From an uncultured Kineosporia sp. (GTDB lineage: Bacteria > Actinomycetota > Actinomycetes > Actinomycetales > Kineosporiaceae), in NCBI GenBank assembly GCA_937859855.1, contig CALMAR010000337.1, positions 1 through 33,042 of the forward strand: DNA of 33,042 bases, written 5' to 3'. The notes beneath the pieces were generated by a model. It made no database searches and was not told where the DNA came from. It saw only the letters and a list, made by a program, of their open reading frames with translations. This document shows, in pieces, positions 7,414 through 15,429 of the stretch. Each line of letters opens with the position of its first letter. The first letter of the stretch is position 1. The position numbers and the translations under genes are program-made.

Positions 7414-8583
7414 ATGGCACTCATCCGGTATGTCGCATCAGCAGCTCTGGCCAGGACCGCGGACGCCGGCGCCGGGGTGGGTCTGGTGCTGCTTGCCGCG
7501 GATCGCGGCTTGAAGCCGGCGATCGGCGGGCTGCTGGCGGCCGCTCTGACGTTTCCGCACCTGATCGGGCCGCTTCCGGCGCGATTGCTGGACCGTAGCG
7601 GGGACGGCCGGGGTCTCCTGGCCGGGTTCTTCGCCCTGTACGGAGTGATGCTGGCGGTGGCCACTCTGACATTCGGCTCGGTGCCTCTACCGGTCAGTCT
7701 CCTGCTGGTTGCCCTTTCCGGGCTGTGCGGGCCCATCCTGACGGGAGGACTGAGCAGCCGGCTCGCGTCGTTGGTTGCGCCGGAAGGTCTGCGTCGGGCG
7801 CAGGGTGCGGACGCCGTGACCTACGGCGTGGGCGGTTCGGCCGGTCCCGCGGTGGTCGCCGTGCTGGCCGCCGTGACATCCCCGGTCACCGCGCTGCTGG
7901 TGCTCTGCGCCGGTGCGATCGGTTCGGCGCTGTTGGTACTGGGTCTGCCCCGCACGAGTTCGCCACACGAGGCTGTGCACGCGTCGTCGCCGTTCCGGCA
8001 GGTGCTCGCGACGATCGCCCGGGTCCCTGGCCTGCGCAGGGCCACCGTCACCACGATGGCGGTTCAGCTCGTCGGCGGCACGTTGGTGGTTCTCGGGGTT
8101 GGGCTGAGCCAGAGGCTGGGACACGGCGCCCACGGAGGGGCTGTTCTGGTCGCTGCTTTCGGCATCGGCAACCTGGTCGGGTCGCTGGCCGTCACCGCAC
8201 GGCCGATGCGAGGGTCCGCGGATGTCTGGCTGTCCGGGCTGTCGTTGCTGATCGCCGTCCTGATCCTGTCCGCCGGCCTGGCGCCGGCCTACTGGGTCGC
8301 GCTGCTCGCCTTCGCCCTTGCCGGCGCCGTCACGGGCCCGCACTTCGCCGCCACGCTGGCGGCCCGCTCGGACTATGCGCCGCCGGGTGACACCGCGCAG
8401 ATCTTCGTGACGATGTCCGCGGTCAAGATCGGGGCGCAGTCGCTGGGAACCGCTGGGGCCGGCCTGTTCGGCACCGGCGGTGTCCGCCTCGGAATGATCA
8501 GCGGCGCACTCCTGATAGTGGTGGTCATCGGGTTTCTTACCCTCGACCGGCTGCGCCACCCCGCCTCCGTCGTCCGCACCTGA
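7414..8583 (+). CDS. MFS transporter, 12 spans
   Basis: This is a 389-residue polytopic membrane protein with about 12 hydrophobic segments in two halves, split by a hydrophilic loop around residues 185-200 (GLPRTSSPHEAVHASSP). LPARLLDRSGDGRG after span 2 is a diverged form of the MFS motif A loop. It is short for the family and resembles small MFS carriers of unknown substrate. The ATG follows a TAGGCT -10 element by nine bases, suggesting a leaderless transcript. It ends opposite the DHA2 exporter gene with a hairpin between them. The substrate cannot be inferred. Confidence 0.85.
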   Translation: MALIRYVASAALARTADAGAGVGLVLLAADRGLKPAIGGLLAAALTFPHLIGPLPARLLDRSGDGRGLLAGFFALYGVMLAVATLTFGSVPLPVSLLLVALSGLCGPILTGGLSSRLASLVAPEGLRRAQGADAVTYGVGGSAGPAVVAVLAAVTSPVTALLVLCAGAIGSALLVLGLPRTSSPHEAVHASSPFRQVLATIARVPGLRRATVTTMAVQLVGGTLVVLGVGLSQRLGHGAHGGAVLVAAFGIGNLVGSLAVTARPMRGSADVWLSGLSLLIAVLILSAGLAPAYWVALLAFALAGAVTGPHFAATLAARSDYAPPGDTAQIFVTMSAVKIGAQSLGTAGAGLFGTGGVRLGMISGALLIVVVIGFLTLDRLRHPASVVRT

Positions 8584-8598
8584 CCCCGTCTGCACCGG

Positions 8599-8628
8599 CT
8601 GAGCGGCGAACCGGCGTCGCCGGCTCAG
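8599..8628. terminator. Stem-loop between convergent transporter genes
   Basis: CTGAGCGGCGA (8599-8609) pairs with TCGCC-G-GCTCAG (8617-8628) around a seven-base loop, with one bulged G. There is no T tract, as is common in actinomycetes. The right arm includes the stop codon of the minus-strand exporter gene. It could end transcription in both directions. Confidence 0.45.
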
Positions 8629-10088
8629 GCCGGCTCCACCGGCTCTTCGGTGGAGCGGGAGTCGCTCAGGGTCGACGCACCCCAGCCGGCGACGAGGCCG
8701 ACGACCACGGCGAGCGCCGCATACGTGACTCGCTCCCCGTGGAAGAAGGAAGCCACCAGGGCCCTGCTCCACGTGCCGGTGGGAAGCGTCACTGTGACGA
8801 GGGCGGCGATGAGCGTGCCCACCACGGCGGTGCCGACGCTCGTCCCGACCTCCTGGGCGGTGTCGTTGAGCGCCGCCCCGATCGACGTGCGATTGCTGGG
8901 CATCGCGTCGACGAGCGCCACCGCACAGATGGTCATCACGGTCCGCAGTCCGACCGTCAGGACAACCATGCAGACGGCGATCGCCGGGTAGCCGTGGTCG
9001 ACGCCCCAGGCGAGGCCTGCAAGCGAGCCGGCCAGCAGGGCCGCGCCCACCAGGCAGGCGATGCGGTGGCCGAACCGCCGCGCGAGGGACTCCGAGATCG
9101 GGGTCGCGGCGATCATCGTGAGAATGAGGGGGAGATTGGCCAGGCCGGCCCGCACAGGACTCCAGCCGTAGGCGTACTGGAAGTGCAGGATCAGACCGAA
9201 CATGACGCCGGCCATCGAGATCGAGGTGCCGATCTGGGCGAGGGTGGCACCGCGGACGGTGCCGTTGGCGAAGAGCGTGAGGTCGAGCATGGGCTCCGCC
9301 GTACGGCGCTCGTGGCGCAGGAAGGCGGTGAGGGCAAGCAGCGCGCCGACCGCGGACGCCCAGGTCGCGATCGAGAGCCAGCCGTACTCGACGCCGCTGG
9401 TCAGGGTGTAACAGGCGAGACCGATCGTGGCGACGCTGAGGACGGCCCCCGGGAGGTCGAGCGTGTCGCTGGTCAGATCTTCTCGTCGGTCGGCCGGGAC
9501 GCCGAGGCGCACACCGATCCAGGCGATGAGTGCGATGGGGGCGTTGACGACCAGCAGCCACTCCCAGCGCACGTGTGCCAGGGCGGTGCCGCCGAGGAGC
9601 GGGCCGAGGATGAAGCCGCTCATGCCGACGACGATCATGACGGTCATGGCGCGCATCCGCAGCGCCTGGTCGTCGAAGAGCCGGAAGACGAGCGAGTTGG
9701 TGATCGGGGCCATCGCGGCGGCGGCGACGCCGAGGGCCGCGCGCAGCGCGATCAGCTGGCCGGCTGAGTCGACAGCGACGACGGCGAGACTGATCAGGCC
9801 GAACGAGGCGAGCCCGACAAGCAGGACGCGGCGCCGGCCGAGCCGGTCGGCGGCCGAGCCTGCGGTCAGCAGCAGGCCACCGAAGGTGAGCGAGTAGGCC
9901 CCGGTTACCCATTGAAGCCCCGTCGTACCGCTGCCGAGGTCGCGCCCGATGGTCGGCAGGGCGATCGTCAGCAGGGTGTTGTCGACCATCTCCACGAAGA
10001 AGGCCAGGCATAGGGCCAGCAGCGGGACCCACGCGGCCCCCAGAGAGGTGTAGGCGCGGGCCGGCTCGGTCTCAGTGGTGGAACTCAT
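8625..10088 (-). CDS. DHA2-type MFS drug exporter, EmrB/QacA-like
   Basis: The product is 487 residues with about 14 hydrophobic spans. It has the acidic residue in span 1 (FVEMVDNTLLTIALP), motif A GSAADRLGRRRVLLVG after span 2, and the antiporter motif C region GMSGFILGPLLGG in span 5. These are marks of proton-driven drug:H+ antiporters. The ATG at 10088 has GGGAGG seven bases upstream, which decides against the longer frame to 10130. It is divergent from a TetR regulator with three copies of an operator-like inverted repeat between them, so it is very likely repressed by that protein and induced by a compound it exports. The substrate is unknown. Confidence 0.92.
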   Translation of the reverse strand: MSSTTETEPARAYTSLGAAWVPLLALCLAFFVEMVDNTLLTIALPTIGRDLGSGTTGLQWVTGAYSLTFGGLLLTAGSAADRLGRRRVLLVGLASFGLISLAVVAVDSAGQLIALRAALGVAAAAMAPITNSLVFRLFDDQALRMRAMTVMIVVGMSGFILGPLLGGTALAHVRWEWLLVVNAPIALIAWIGVRLGVPADRREDLTSDTLDLPGAVLSVATIGLACYTLTSGVEYGWLSIATWASAVGALLALTAFLRHERRTAEPMLDLTLFANGTVRGATLAQIGTSISMAGVMFGLILHFQYAYGWSPVRAGLANLPLILTMIAATPISESLARRFGHRIACLVGAALLAGSLAGLAWGVDHGYPAIAVCMVVLTVGLRTVMTICAVALVDAMPSNRTSIGAALNDTAQEVGTSVGTAVVGTLIAALVTVTLPTGTWSRALVASFFHGERVTYAALAVVVGLVAGWGASTLSDSRSTEEPVEPA

Positions 10089-10104
10089 CAGGCACCTCCC
10101 AGGG

Positions 10105-10157
10105 TCGAACGATGTTCGTTCATCGAACACCGTTCGATACGATAGAACAATGTTCGA
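10105..10157. promoter_or_regulatory. Triple operator for the TetR regulator, with overlapping promoter
   Basis: Three copies of a 6-3-6 inverted repeat TCGAAC-nnn-GTTCGA are present: 10105-10119 (one outer mismatch), 10123-10137 (perfect, and extended by one A/T pair to 10122-10138) and 10143-10157 (two outer bases changed on the left). The centres at 10112, 10130 and 10150 are 18 and 20 bases apart, so bound dimers would lie on nearly the same helix face. A plus-strand promoter TTCGTT-17-TACGAT (10115-10120, 10138-10143) lies inside the array, and a TATCGT is present on the minus strand. Binding here would block both genes. Confidence 0.75.
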
Positions 10158-10178
10158 TGAGACGCAAGGTGTGGTGGG

Positions 10179-10952
10179 ATGGACGTCATGGCACCACGAT
10201 CAGGGGCGAGGGCGGGCGCGGCCAAGGACGTACGGCGGCGGGTCTCGCACTCCATGGAGGCCGTGATCTCGGAGGCCGTCGCCCTCCTGGACGAGGCCGG
10301 CGAGTCGGCCCTGACCTTCCGCGCGCTCGCCGCACGGCTCGGCGGCGGGGTGGCCAGCATCTACTGGTACGTGGCCAGCAGGGACGAACTGCTCGACCGC
10401 GCCACCGACCACGTGCTCGCAGGAGTGCTCACCGACACGGAGCAGTTCGCCGGGGCCGAGGACCCGATCGAAGACCTGCGTGCCATCGCTGTGGCGCTCT
10501 TCGGTGCCATCGTCGACCGGCCATGGCTCGGGGCCTACTTCATGCGCGACACGGGCACCCAGCCCAACGGTCTTCTGCTGTACGAGCGCCTCGGCCAGCA
10601 GGTGATGCGACTCGGCCTCTCCCCGCGGGATGCCTTCAACGCCGTCTCGGCGGTCCTGGGCTTCGTCATCGGGATTGCTGCTGACCTGGGCCAGCAACCC
10701 CCGCAGGAGATCATCGACGGCACGACCGGCCGGGACGAGTACCTCGCGCGGTACACCGACCAGTGGCGCGGGTTGGACCCGAAGGCCTTCCCGTTCGTGC
10801 ACCACATCGTCGACGAGTTCGCCGTGCATGACGACACCGACCAGTTCCGCGCGGGCCTGGATCTGCTGCTTGCCGGCCTCCGTCTCCAGGCCGACACCGA
10901 CCGATCGGCTGTCCGGTCGCTACAGGAGAGGCCGAGGAACCGGGCGGGCTGA
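10179..10952 (+). CDS. TetR/AcrR-family repressor of the adjacent exporter
   Basis: This 257-residue regulator has an N-terminal helix-turn-helix (ALTFRALAARLGGGVASIYWYVASRDEL, about 44-71) with the Tyr-Trp-Tyr typical of TetR recognition helices. The all-helical C-terminal part is the ligand-binding and dimer domain. It is divergently transcribed from the DHA2 exporter across a triple inverted repeat, the classic layout for autoregulation and drug-induced release. The first ATG (10179) has GGTGGG immediately before it and AAGGTG further up; the second (10188, MAPRSG) is also possible. The inducer is unknown. Confidence 0.9.
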   Translation: MDVMAPRSGARAGAAKDVRRRVSHSMEAVISEAVALLDEAGESALTFRALAARLGGGVASIYWYVASRDELLDRATDHVLAGVLTDTEQFAGAEDPIEDLRAIAVALFGAIVDRPWLGAYFMRDTGTQPNGLLLYERLGQQVMRLGLSPRDAFNAVSAVLGFVIGIAADLGQQPPQEIIDGTTGRDEYLARYTDQWRGLDPKAFPFVHHIVDEFAVHDDTDQFRAGLDLLLAGLRLQADTDRSAVRSLQERPRNRAG

Positions 10953-11085
10953 TCGCGACCGACGCCCGGTACGCGCCGTCCGGATCTGCCGTGTGGCGTC
11001 GCTGGCGAAACGTCATGCCGCCAGAAGACCGAGAATGCCGGTGGTGGCGGCGGCAGGGTCGACACGACACCGGGAGGACGGGCGG

Positions 11086-11526
11086 ATGTCACAGGTGCGG
11101 CGCTTCGATCACGTCGGCATCACGGTCGCGGATCTGGACCTCGTGACCGCCTTCTTCGTGGCCCTGGGCCTGGAGGTCGAGGGCAGGACGTTCGTCGAGG
11201 GGGAGTTCCTGGACACGGTCTGCGGCATTCCCGGCTCCCGCACCGAGATCGTCATGCTGAAGCCGCCCGACGACGGCACCCGCCTGGAGCTGTCGAGCTT
11301 CGTGCGACCCGACTCCATGCCGGGCTCGCCGGCCGCCATGGCCAACGAGCTGGGATTGCGCAACGTGGCATTCCAGGTCAACGACCTGCAGGCGACTGTC
11401 GATTGGGCAGCCGCCGAGGGCTACGGACTGGTCGGTGGCATCGGCGAGTACGAGGACTCTTGGCGGATGGCCTATCTCCGGGGGCCGGAAGGGATCATCG
11501 TCTCATTGGCCGAGCGCATCGGCTGA
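11086..11526 (+). CDS. VOC (glyoxalase/bleomycin resistance fold) protein
   Basis: The 146-residue protein has two beta-alpha-beta-beta-beta modules: RFDHVGITVADLDLVTAFF at the start and LGLRNVAFQVNDLQATVDW in the second half. Of the four usual metal ligands, H9 and E68 (LELS) are present, but the second-module His is Asn (N93) and the last Glu is Ser (S140). It may therefore not be a normal metalloenzyme; binding or drug-sequestering roles are known in this superfamily. The start has GGGAGGACGG in front of the ATG. It stands alone, 133 bases after the TetR gene, and is convergent with the sugar porter. Confidence 0.88.
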   Translation: MSQVRRFDHVGITVADLDLVTAFFVALGLEVEGRTFVEGEFLDTVCGIPGSRTEIVMLKPPDDGTRLELSSFVRPDSMPGSPAAMANELGLRNVAFQVNDLQATVDWAAAEGYGLVGGIGEYEDSWRMAYLRGPEGIIVSLAERIG

Positions 11527-11561
11527 GCCTCGCAACGGCCGCATCGCTGCCCGGTGCAAGG

Positions 11562-12992
11562 TCATCGGGTGGCGGCGAAGTCGGCGGGGGTGAACTCCTG
11601 GTCGGCCAGGTGGTGCTCGATGTCCTCCAGGCTGTGGCCGGTGAGTTCCGGCATCTTCCGGTACAGGAAGAGGAACGCGGCGAGATTGAACAGCGCGTAC
11701 ATCCAGAACGTCTGTCCCGTCCCGATCGCCTTGATGGTGCTCAGCAGCGTCAGGGTGATCAGGACGTTGGTCCCCCACAACGAGGCGGACTGCGCGGCGG
11801 CGCCTGCGGCGCGCGTCGCGAGCGGGTAGATCTCGGAGCCGGTCAACCAGCCCATGAGTTGTATGCCACCGGCGGTCAGCGCCATGAAGACGACCAGAGT
11901 GGCGACGATCCAAGGTGTAGCCGACTTGCCGTCGTGTCCGGTGACGAAGAACGCCCCCAGTACCGACATGGCCACAGCGGAACCGGGGAGGGTCAGAAGC
12001 GTGAGCCGCCGCCGCCCGACGCGGTCGATGACGGCGAGGCCGAACAGCTGCGCGAAAAGGTACGTCAGCCCCAGTGCGACCGAGACGCGCAGGGCGGCCG
12101 TATCGGAGAACTTGTTGTCGGTGAGAATGGTCGGCGTGTAGTAGACGATCATCTCGATGCCGGACAGCTGAGTGAAAACCGCCAGGCCGCAACCCACGAC
12201 AACGGCAGGACGAACCCAGGCGGCTCGAAGGCCCGACCAACCGCGCGTCCGGGCCTGCTGCTCCTTCTCGACGTTGGCCTGGATCTCCTCCAGTTCGGTG
12301 GAAACGTCGCTGTCGGGGGGACGCACCCGCTCGAGCGCCGCACGGGCGCCGTCGACATCGGACTCGCGGGCCAGCCAGCGCGGGCTCTCCGGCAGCCGGA
12401 GCATGAGCAGGAACATGATTCCCGCGGGAACGGCGGCCATTCCTATGGCCACCCTCCAGTCGATGATCTTGGCTGCCCCCACGATGGTGGCGATCACGAT
12501 CCCGACGCCGATGGCGATCTGGAAGAAGAGCACCAGCCGGCCCCGATACGCCGTCGGCGCCAGTTCGGCGACGTAGACGGGGGCCGTCTGCGTCGCGCCG
12601 CCGACCGCGAAACCCAGCACCAGTCGGCTCAGGGACAGGGTCACCGGATTCGGTGACAGTGAGGCGGCCAGCGCGCCGACGATGAATACGATGCCGACCA
12701 GCAGCAGCGTGCCGCGGCGGCCCCGTCGCTCGGCGAGCCGACTGCAGGACAGGGCGCCGATCACCGCACCGACCAGGATCGAGGCCGCGATGACCTGTTC
12801 CCACCCGTCACCGATCTTGAACTCGTCACCGATCTGCAGCAGCGCGCCGGAAATGATTCCGGTGTCGTAACCGTAGAGCAGGCCCGAAATCGCGGAGACC
12901 AGCGCAACAACGATGACGGACCCGGTGAGCCGGTCAGTGCGTCCTGCTCTGGACGACGATCGGTCGGGCCGTTCCTGATCTGCCTTGCTCAC
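11562..12992 (-). CDS. Sugar porter family MFS transporter
   Basis: This 476-residue protein has 12 spans and the sugar-porter signatures: YGYDTGIISGAL in span 1, RLAERRGRRG after span 2, LPESPRWL after span 6, QLSGIEMIVYYTPTIL in span 7, DRVGRRRLTLL after span 8, and PELTGHSLEDIE at the end. Span 7 normally reads QQxTGxNxxxYY; here Gln-Leu and Glu replace the second Gln and the Asn, so sugar specificity may differ. It probably imports a sugar or polyol with H+. The GTG start at 12992 is chosen because AAGGAGG lies six bases before it. No sugar-catabolic gene is adjacent. Confidence 0.92.
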   Translation of the reverse strand: MSKADQERPDRSSSRAGRTDRLTGSVIVVALVSAISGLLYGYDTGIISGALLQIGDEFKIGDGWEQVIAASILVGAVIGALSCSRLAERRGRRGTLLLVGIVFIVGALAASLSPNPVTLSLSRLVLGFAVGGATQTAPVYVAELAPTAYRGRLVLFFQIAIGVGIVIATIVGAAKIIDWRVAIGMAAVPAGIMFLLMLRLPESPRWLARESDVDGARAALERVRPPDSDVSTELEEIQANVEKEQQARTRGWSGLRAAWVRPAVVVGCGLAVFTQLSGIEMIVYYTPTILTDNKFSDTAALRVSVALGLTYLFAQLFGLAVIDRVGRRRLTLLTLPGSAVAMSVLGAFFVTGHDGKSATPWIVATLVVFMALTAGGIQLMGWLTGSEIYPLATRAAGAAAQSASLWGTNVLITLTLLSTIKAIGTGQTFWMYALFNLAAFLFLYRKMPELTGHSLEDIEHHLADQEFTPADFAATR

Positions 12993-13265
12993 ATGCACCT
13001 CCTTGTGCGTGGCCAGGCCTGATCGACAGCCTTCGGCCTGGCCGCACTCCACGTCAAGACTCCACGTCAAGTGCTGAGCAGGCAGCGAATGAACACCGCC
13101 GGGCTCTCGCTCGACCGGAGGGTTCGACGGACGCCACGGCAGTGATTTCGATCGTCGAGGGGGGGCCGCCCCGTCGTGCTGCCCTTCGTGCCGGTGGGGG
13201 AACAAGTCGTGCGGTTGTCCCGGGTGGGGCGTGTAATGGGTGCGGCGAGATTTTCTGACGTTACT

Positions 13266-13281
13266 GCCCCGGACCCCGGCG
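13266..13281 (+). repeat. GC-rich 16-base motif, copy 1
   Basis: The sequence GCCCCGGACCCCGGCG is identical to the copy at 15385-15400 and differs by one base from that at 18193-18208. This copy ends 40 bases before an ATG (13322). It could be a protein-binding site or part of a leader; its role is unknown. Confidence 0.5.
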
Positions 13282-13321
13282 GTACGGTGCGCCCGGCGCA
13301 CCACCTGGCATCGGGGTTCTC

Positions 13322-13864
13322 ATGATCGCGACCATCGGCCCGCACGGTGACGGGCGTCGCCCCGACCGGAAGGTCGTCGACGTCACCCGCGTCGTCATGG
13401 ATGCGCACAGCGCCGTGCCGATCACCGCTGCCGGCGAACTGCGGGTTGCGGTGGCACTCGGCGAGGTACTCGAGAAAGGCGCCGCTCGCGTGGATGCCAG
13501 ACGACGTCTCCGGGAAAGCAGGTCGGCTCACCTGATCGAGGACGCCTGCTCGTACCCAGCCAGGAGGCACCTGATGCCAGCCGCTCGTTCGCTCGCGGTG
13601 GGGCTGGTCGATCAGGGGCAGTCCGCATCCTGTGCTGAGACCGCCCTCGCCTGTGCCGGAATGGGCGCCGTGGTGCCCCTCGGCTACCTCAGGCGGTCAT
13701 CGGCTCGGGCCTGCACTCGATCGATCTCGTGTCGCCGGAGCGGCTTGCCGCACCCCGGTCGACAACCGGATTCCGCACCTAGCTCGGCAGACGCGCGTCA
13801 CTCGGTGATCACGGCTTGGCCCTCTGCCCGGCGTCCAACCCGGAAAAGGACTGGTGGAACATGA
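13322..13864 (+). CDS. Uncertain reading frame upstream of the STAS gene
   Basis: This open frame of 180 codons starts at an ATG with CGGGG about six bases upstream, and its stop overlaps the ATG of the STAS gene (ATGA). The first 65 codons have the high third-position GC of real genes here (MIATIGPHGDGRRPDRKVVD). After about residue 70 the translation turns into Arg/Ser/Cys/Pro-rich sequence that looks non-coding. It may be a gene that has lost its 3' half by frameshift, or chance. No family is recognised. Apart from this frame the 13000-13860 stretch holds no other gene I can support. Confidence 0.22.
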   Translation: MIATIGPHGDGRRPDRKVVDVTRVVMDAHSAVPITAAGELRVAVALGEVLEKGAARVDARRRLRESRSAHLIEDACSYPARRHLMPAARSLAVGLVDQGQSASCAETALACAGMGAVVPLGYLRRSSARACTRSISCRRSGLPHPGRQPDSAPSSADARHSVITAWPSARRPTRKRTGGT

Positions 13865-14130
13865 CGGACCAGGTCAACGTCCTCCGGGTCGGGACCCAGG
13901 TCGTCGTCAGACTGTCGGGTGCGATCGACGATTCGCTGGCTCCCCGGTTGCGTGCGGCTCTGCGCGAGATCGACGAGGTCGTCCTGCACGCTGTCGTGGC
14001 GGACTGCACCTCGGTTGATCAGATCAGCGGCGCAGGACTCGTCTTCTTGCAGGACGCGCAGTTGCGCTGGCGCTTACGTCTGTTGAATCCGCCCGCGGGC
14101 CTGCGACGGCGATTGGAACAGGGCAGCTGA
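13861..14130 (+). CDS. STAS-domain protein, possible anti-anti-sigma factor
   Basis: This 89-residue single-domain protein begins TDQVNVLRVGTQVVVRLSGAIDD, the first strands of a STAS fold. It continues to VVADCTSVDQISGAGLVFLQDA, which aligns with the phosphorylation loop (D-x-S-S-G) of SpoIIAA/RsbV proteins. S56 is the candidate phosphoserine, though the preceding Asp-Ser is replaced by Gln-Ile. Such proteins bind RsbW-type kinases and free a stress sigma factor. No RsbW-type kinase gene lies in the window. The ATG has AAAAGGA about nine bases upstream. Confidence 0.8.
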   Translation: MTDQVNVLRVGTQVVVRLSGAIDDSLAPRLRAALREIDEVVLHAVVADCTSVDQISGAGLVFLQDAQLRWRLRLLNPPAGLRRRLEQGS

Positions 14131-14227
14131 CCGATCCGGCCAGAGACCGAGCGCTGCGTACGAGGCGCTGCAGACGTCGGGTGCCACGGAGCCGCCGTCT
14201 CGCCTGCGCGCCCATTGACCACTGAAC

Positions 14228-15010
14228 CTAGTCCTGCGGCTGGGTCTGCTTGGCATGCGCGGCGGCTCGGCTGGTTTCGGGCATCACCGTAGCTGCGGCG
14301 GTCTGCAGCCTGTTCTTCATCGACCCGGCCACGACGGCGTCCTTGCCCGCCATCAGGGCCTCGAACCCCTGCTTGGCCACTTCGGCCGGGTCGTCCTTGC
14401 TGCTCTGGCCGACGGGGGTGTCTTCCATCCCGGCCCGCTCGAAGAACTCGGTGTCGGTCGGGCCGGGCTGCAGCGCGGTGACAGTCACCCCGCTGTCCTT
14501 GAGCTCGTACCGCAGTGCTTGGGCGAAGGACTGGATGAAGGCCTTCGACGCGGCGTACGTCGCGTAGTAGGGCCCCGGCATGGTTGCCGCGATCGAGGAG
14601 GTGAAGAGCACCTTCCCCGACCCCTGCTGCACCAGTTTCGGCAGCAGCTGCTTGGCCAGGTAGACCGCGGACATGATGTTGACCTCGATTAACCGCAGGT
14701 CGTCCTCCAACGGTGTCTGCACGAACGGGCCGGCGTTGCCCACCCCGGCGTTCAGCGCGATCGCCTGCAGCCTGCCGTCCGACCATGCCTCGGCGACCAC
14801 CTGCTCGACGCCGTCCAGGGTGGTCAGGTCGGCCCGGATCGCCCGAACCGTGCTCGTGGCCGTGGACAACGACTGTGCGGCCATCTCGATCGCGGCGTCC
14901 TCGGCGCAGATCAGGACGTCGTAGCCGTTCTGCGCGAACTGCTTGGCCAGTTCGTAGCCGATCCCGCTGGAGGCTCCCGTGACGAGCGCCAGTGGCTGGG
15001 TGTCTGTCAT
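14228..15010 (-). CDS. Short-chain dehydrogenase/reductase (classical SDR)
   Basis: This 260-residue protein has the full classical SDR set: TGASSGIG at 11-18, NAG at 88-90, catalytic S139, Y152 and K156 (YYATYAASKAF), and PGPTDTEF after the active site. The C-terminal 30 residues (MKNRLQTAAATVMPETSRAAA) form a helical tail. It is an NAD(P)-dependent oxidoreductase of unknown substrate. The ATG at 15010 has GGGAG six bases upstream. It is convergent with the STAS gene. Confidence 0.92.
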   Translation of the reverse strand: MTDTQPLALVTGASSGIGYELAKQFAQNGYDVLICAEDAAIEMAAQSLSTATSTVRAIRADLTTLDGVEQVVAEAWSDGRLQAIALNAGVGNAGPFVQTPLEDDLRLIEVNIMSAVYLAKQLLPKLVQQGSGKVLFTSSIAATMPGPYYATYAASKAFIQSFAQALRYELKDSGVTVTALQPGPTDTEFFERAGMEDTPVGQSSKDDPAEVAKQGFEALMAGKDAVVAGSMKNRLQTAAATVMPETSRAAAHAKQTQPQD

Positions 15011-15429
15011 CAGAACTCCCGAATGCCTGGTGGGTGACATGCGTGGTGCCCGGGGTCGGCACTTCGCGCCCACATCTACGTGAGGTTCGGCGGTCACGCC
15101 CGTCGATCTGCCCCAGGCCGAGAGCGTTTATCGCCACGCGGTGGCCGCGCCGACACCGTTCACCCGCACGGCTGCACGAAAACAGGCGCGAGCTACAGCC
15201 CCGGGCCGGCCTCGGCGCGAATCGATCAGCACGTCGCAACAGCGGTTGCGGCCTGGGTCCGCGCAGCATCTACTGGTTTTGTCCAAGCGTCAGGCTCGGA
15301 CGGTACCGCCCTGGACCGGCGGTGCCCCATCATCAGCGCCGTCCCGGATACCGGGAAGGGCTCTCCGTCTCGTTCTTCGACCTCGCCCCGGACCCCGGCG
15401 ACCGCTCATTTCAATCTCTGGGGCGACTG
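15011..15429. other. Gene-free stretch with GC-motif copy 2
   Basis: These 419 bases separate the divergent SDR and hydrolase genes. They include the palindrome CCCGGATACCGGG near 15344-15356 and the repeated 16-base GC motif close to the hydrolase start. No credible reading frame is present. Confidence 0.5.
15385..15400 (+). repeat. GC-rich 16-base motif, copy 2
   Basis: The sequence GCCCCGGACCCCGGCG is identical to copy 1. It ends 29 bases before the ATG of the alpha/beta hydrolase. The bases after it end in GGGGCGAC, matching GGAGGCGAC after copy 3, so copies 2 and 3 may be related leaders. Confidence 0.5.

Noticed and set aside
8739..9767. A 342-codon plus-strand frame rich in Gly, Asp, Glu and Arg
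   Set aside because: It is the antisense shadow of the DHA2 exporter gene.
7687..10032. A 781-codon open frame on the minus strand across the two transporter genes
   Set aside because: It is Arg/Pro/His-rich and overlaps two clear membrane-transporter genes in other frames; a chance frame in GC-rich DNA.
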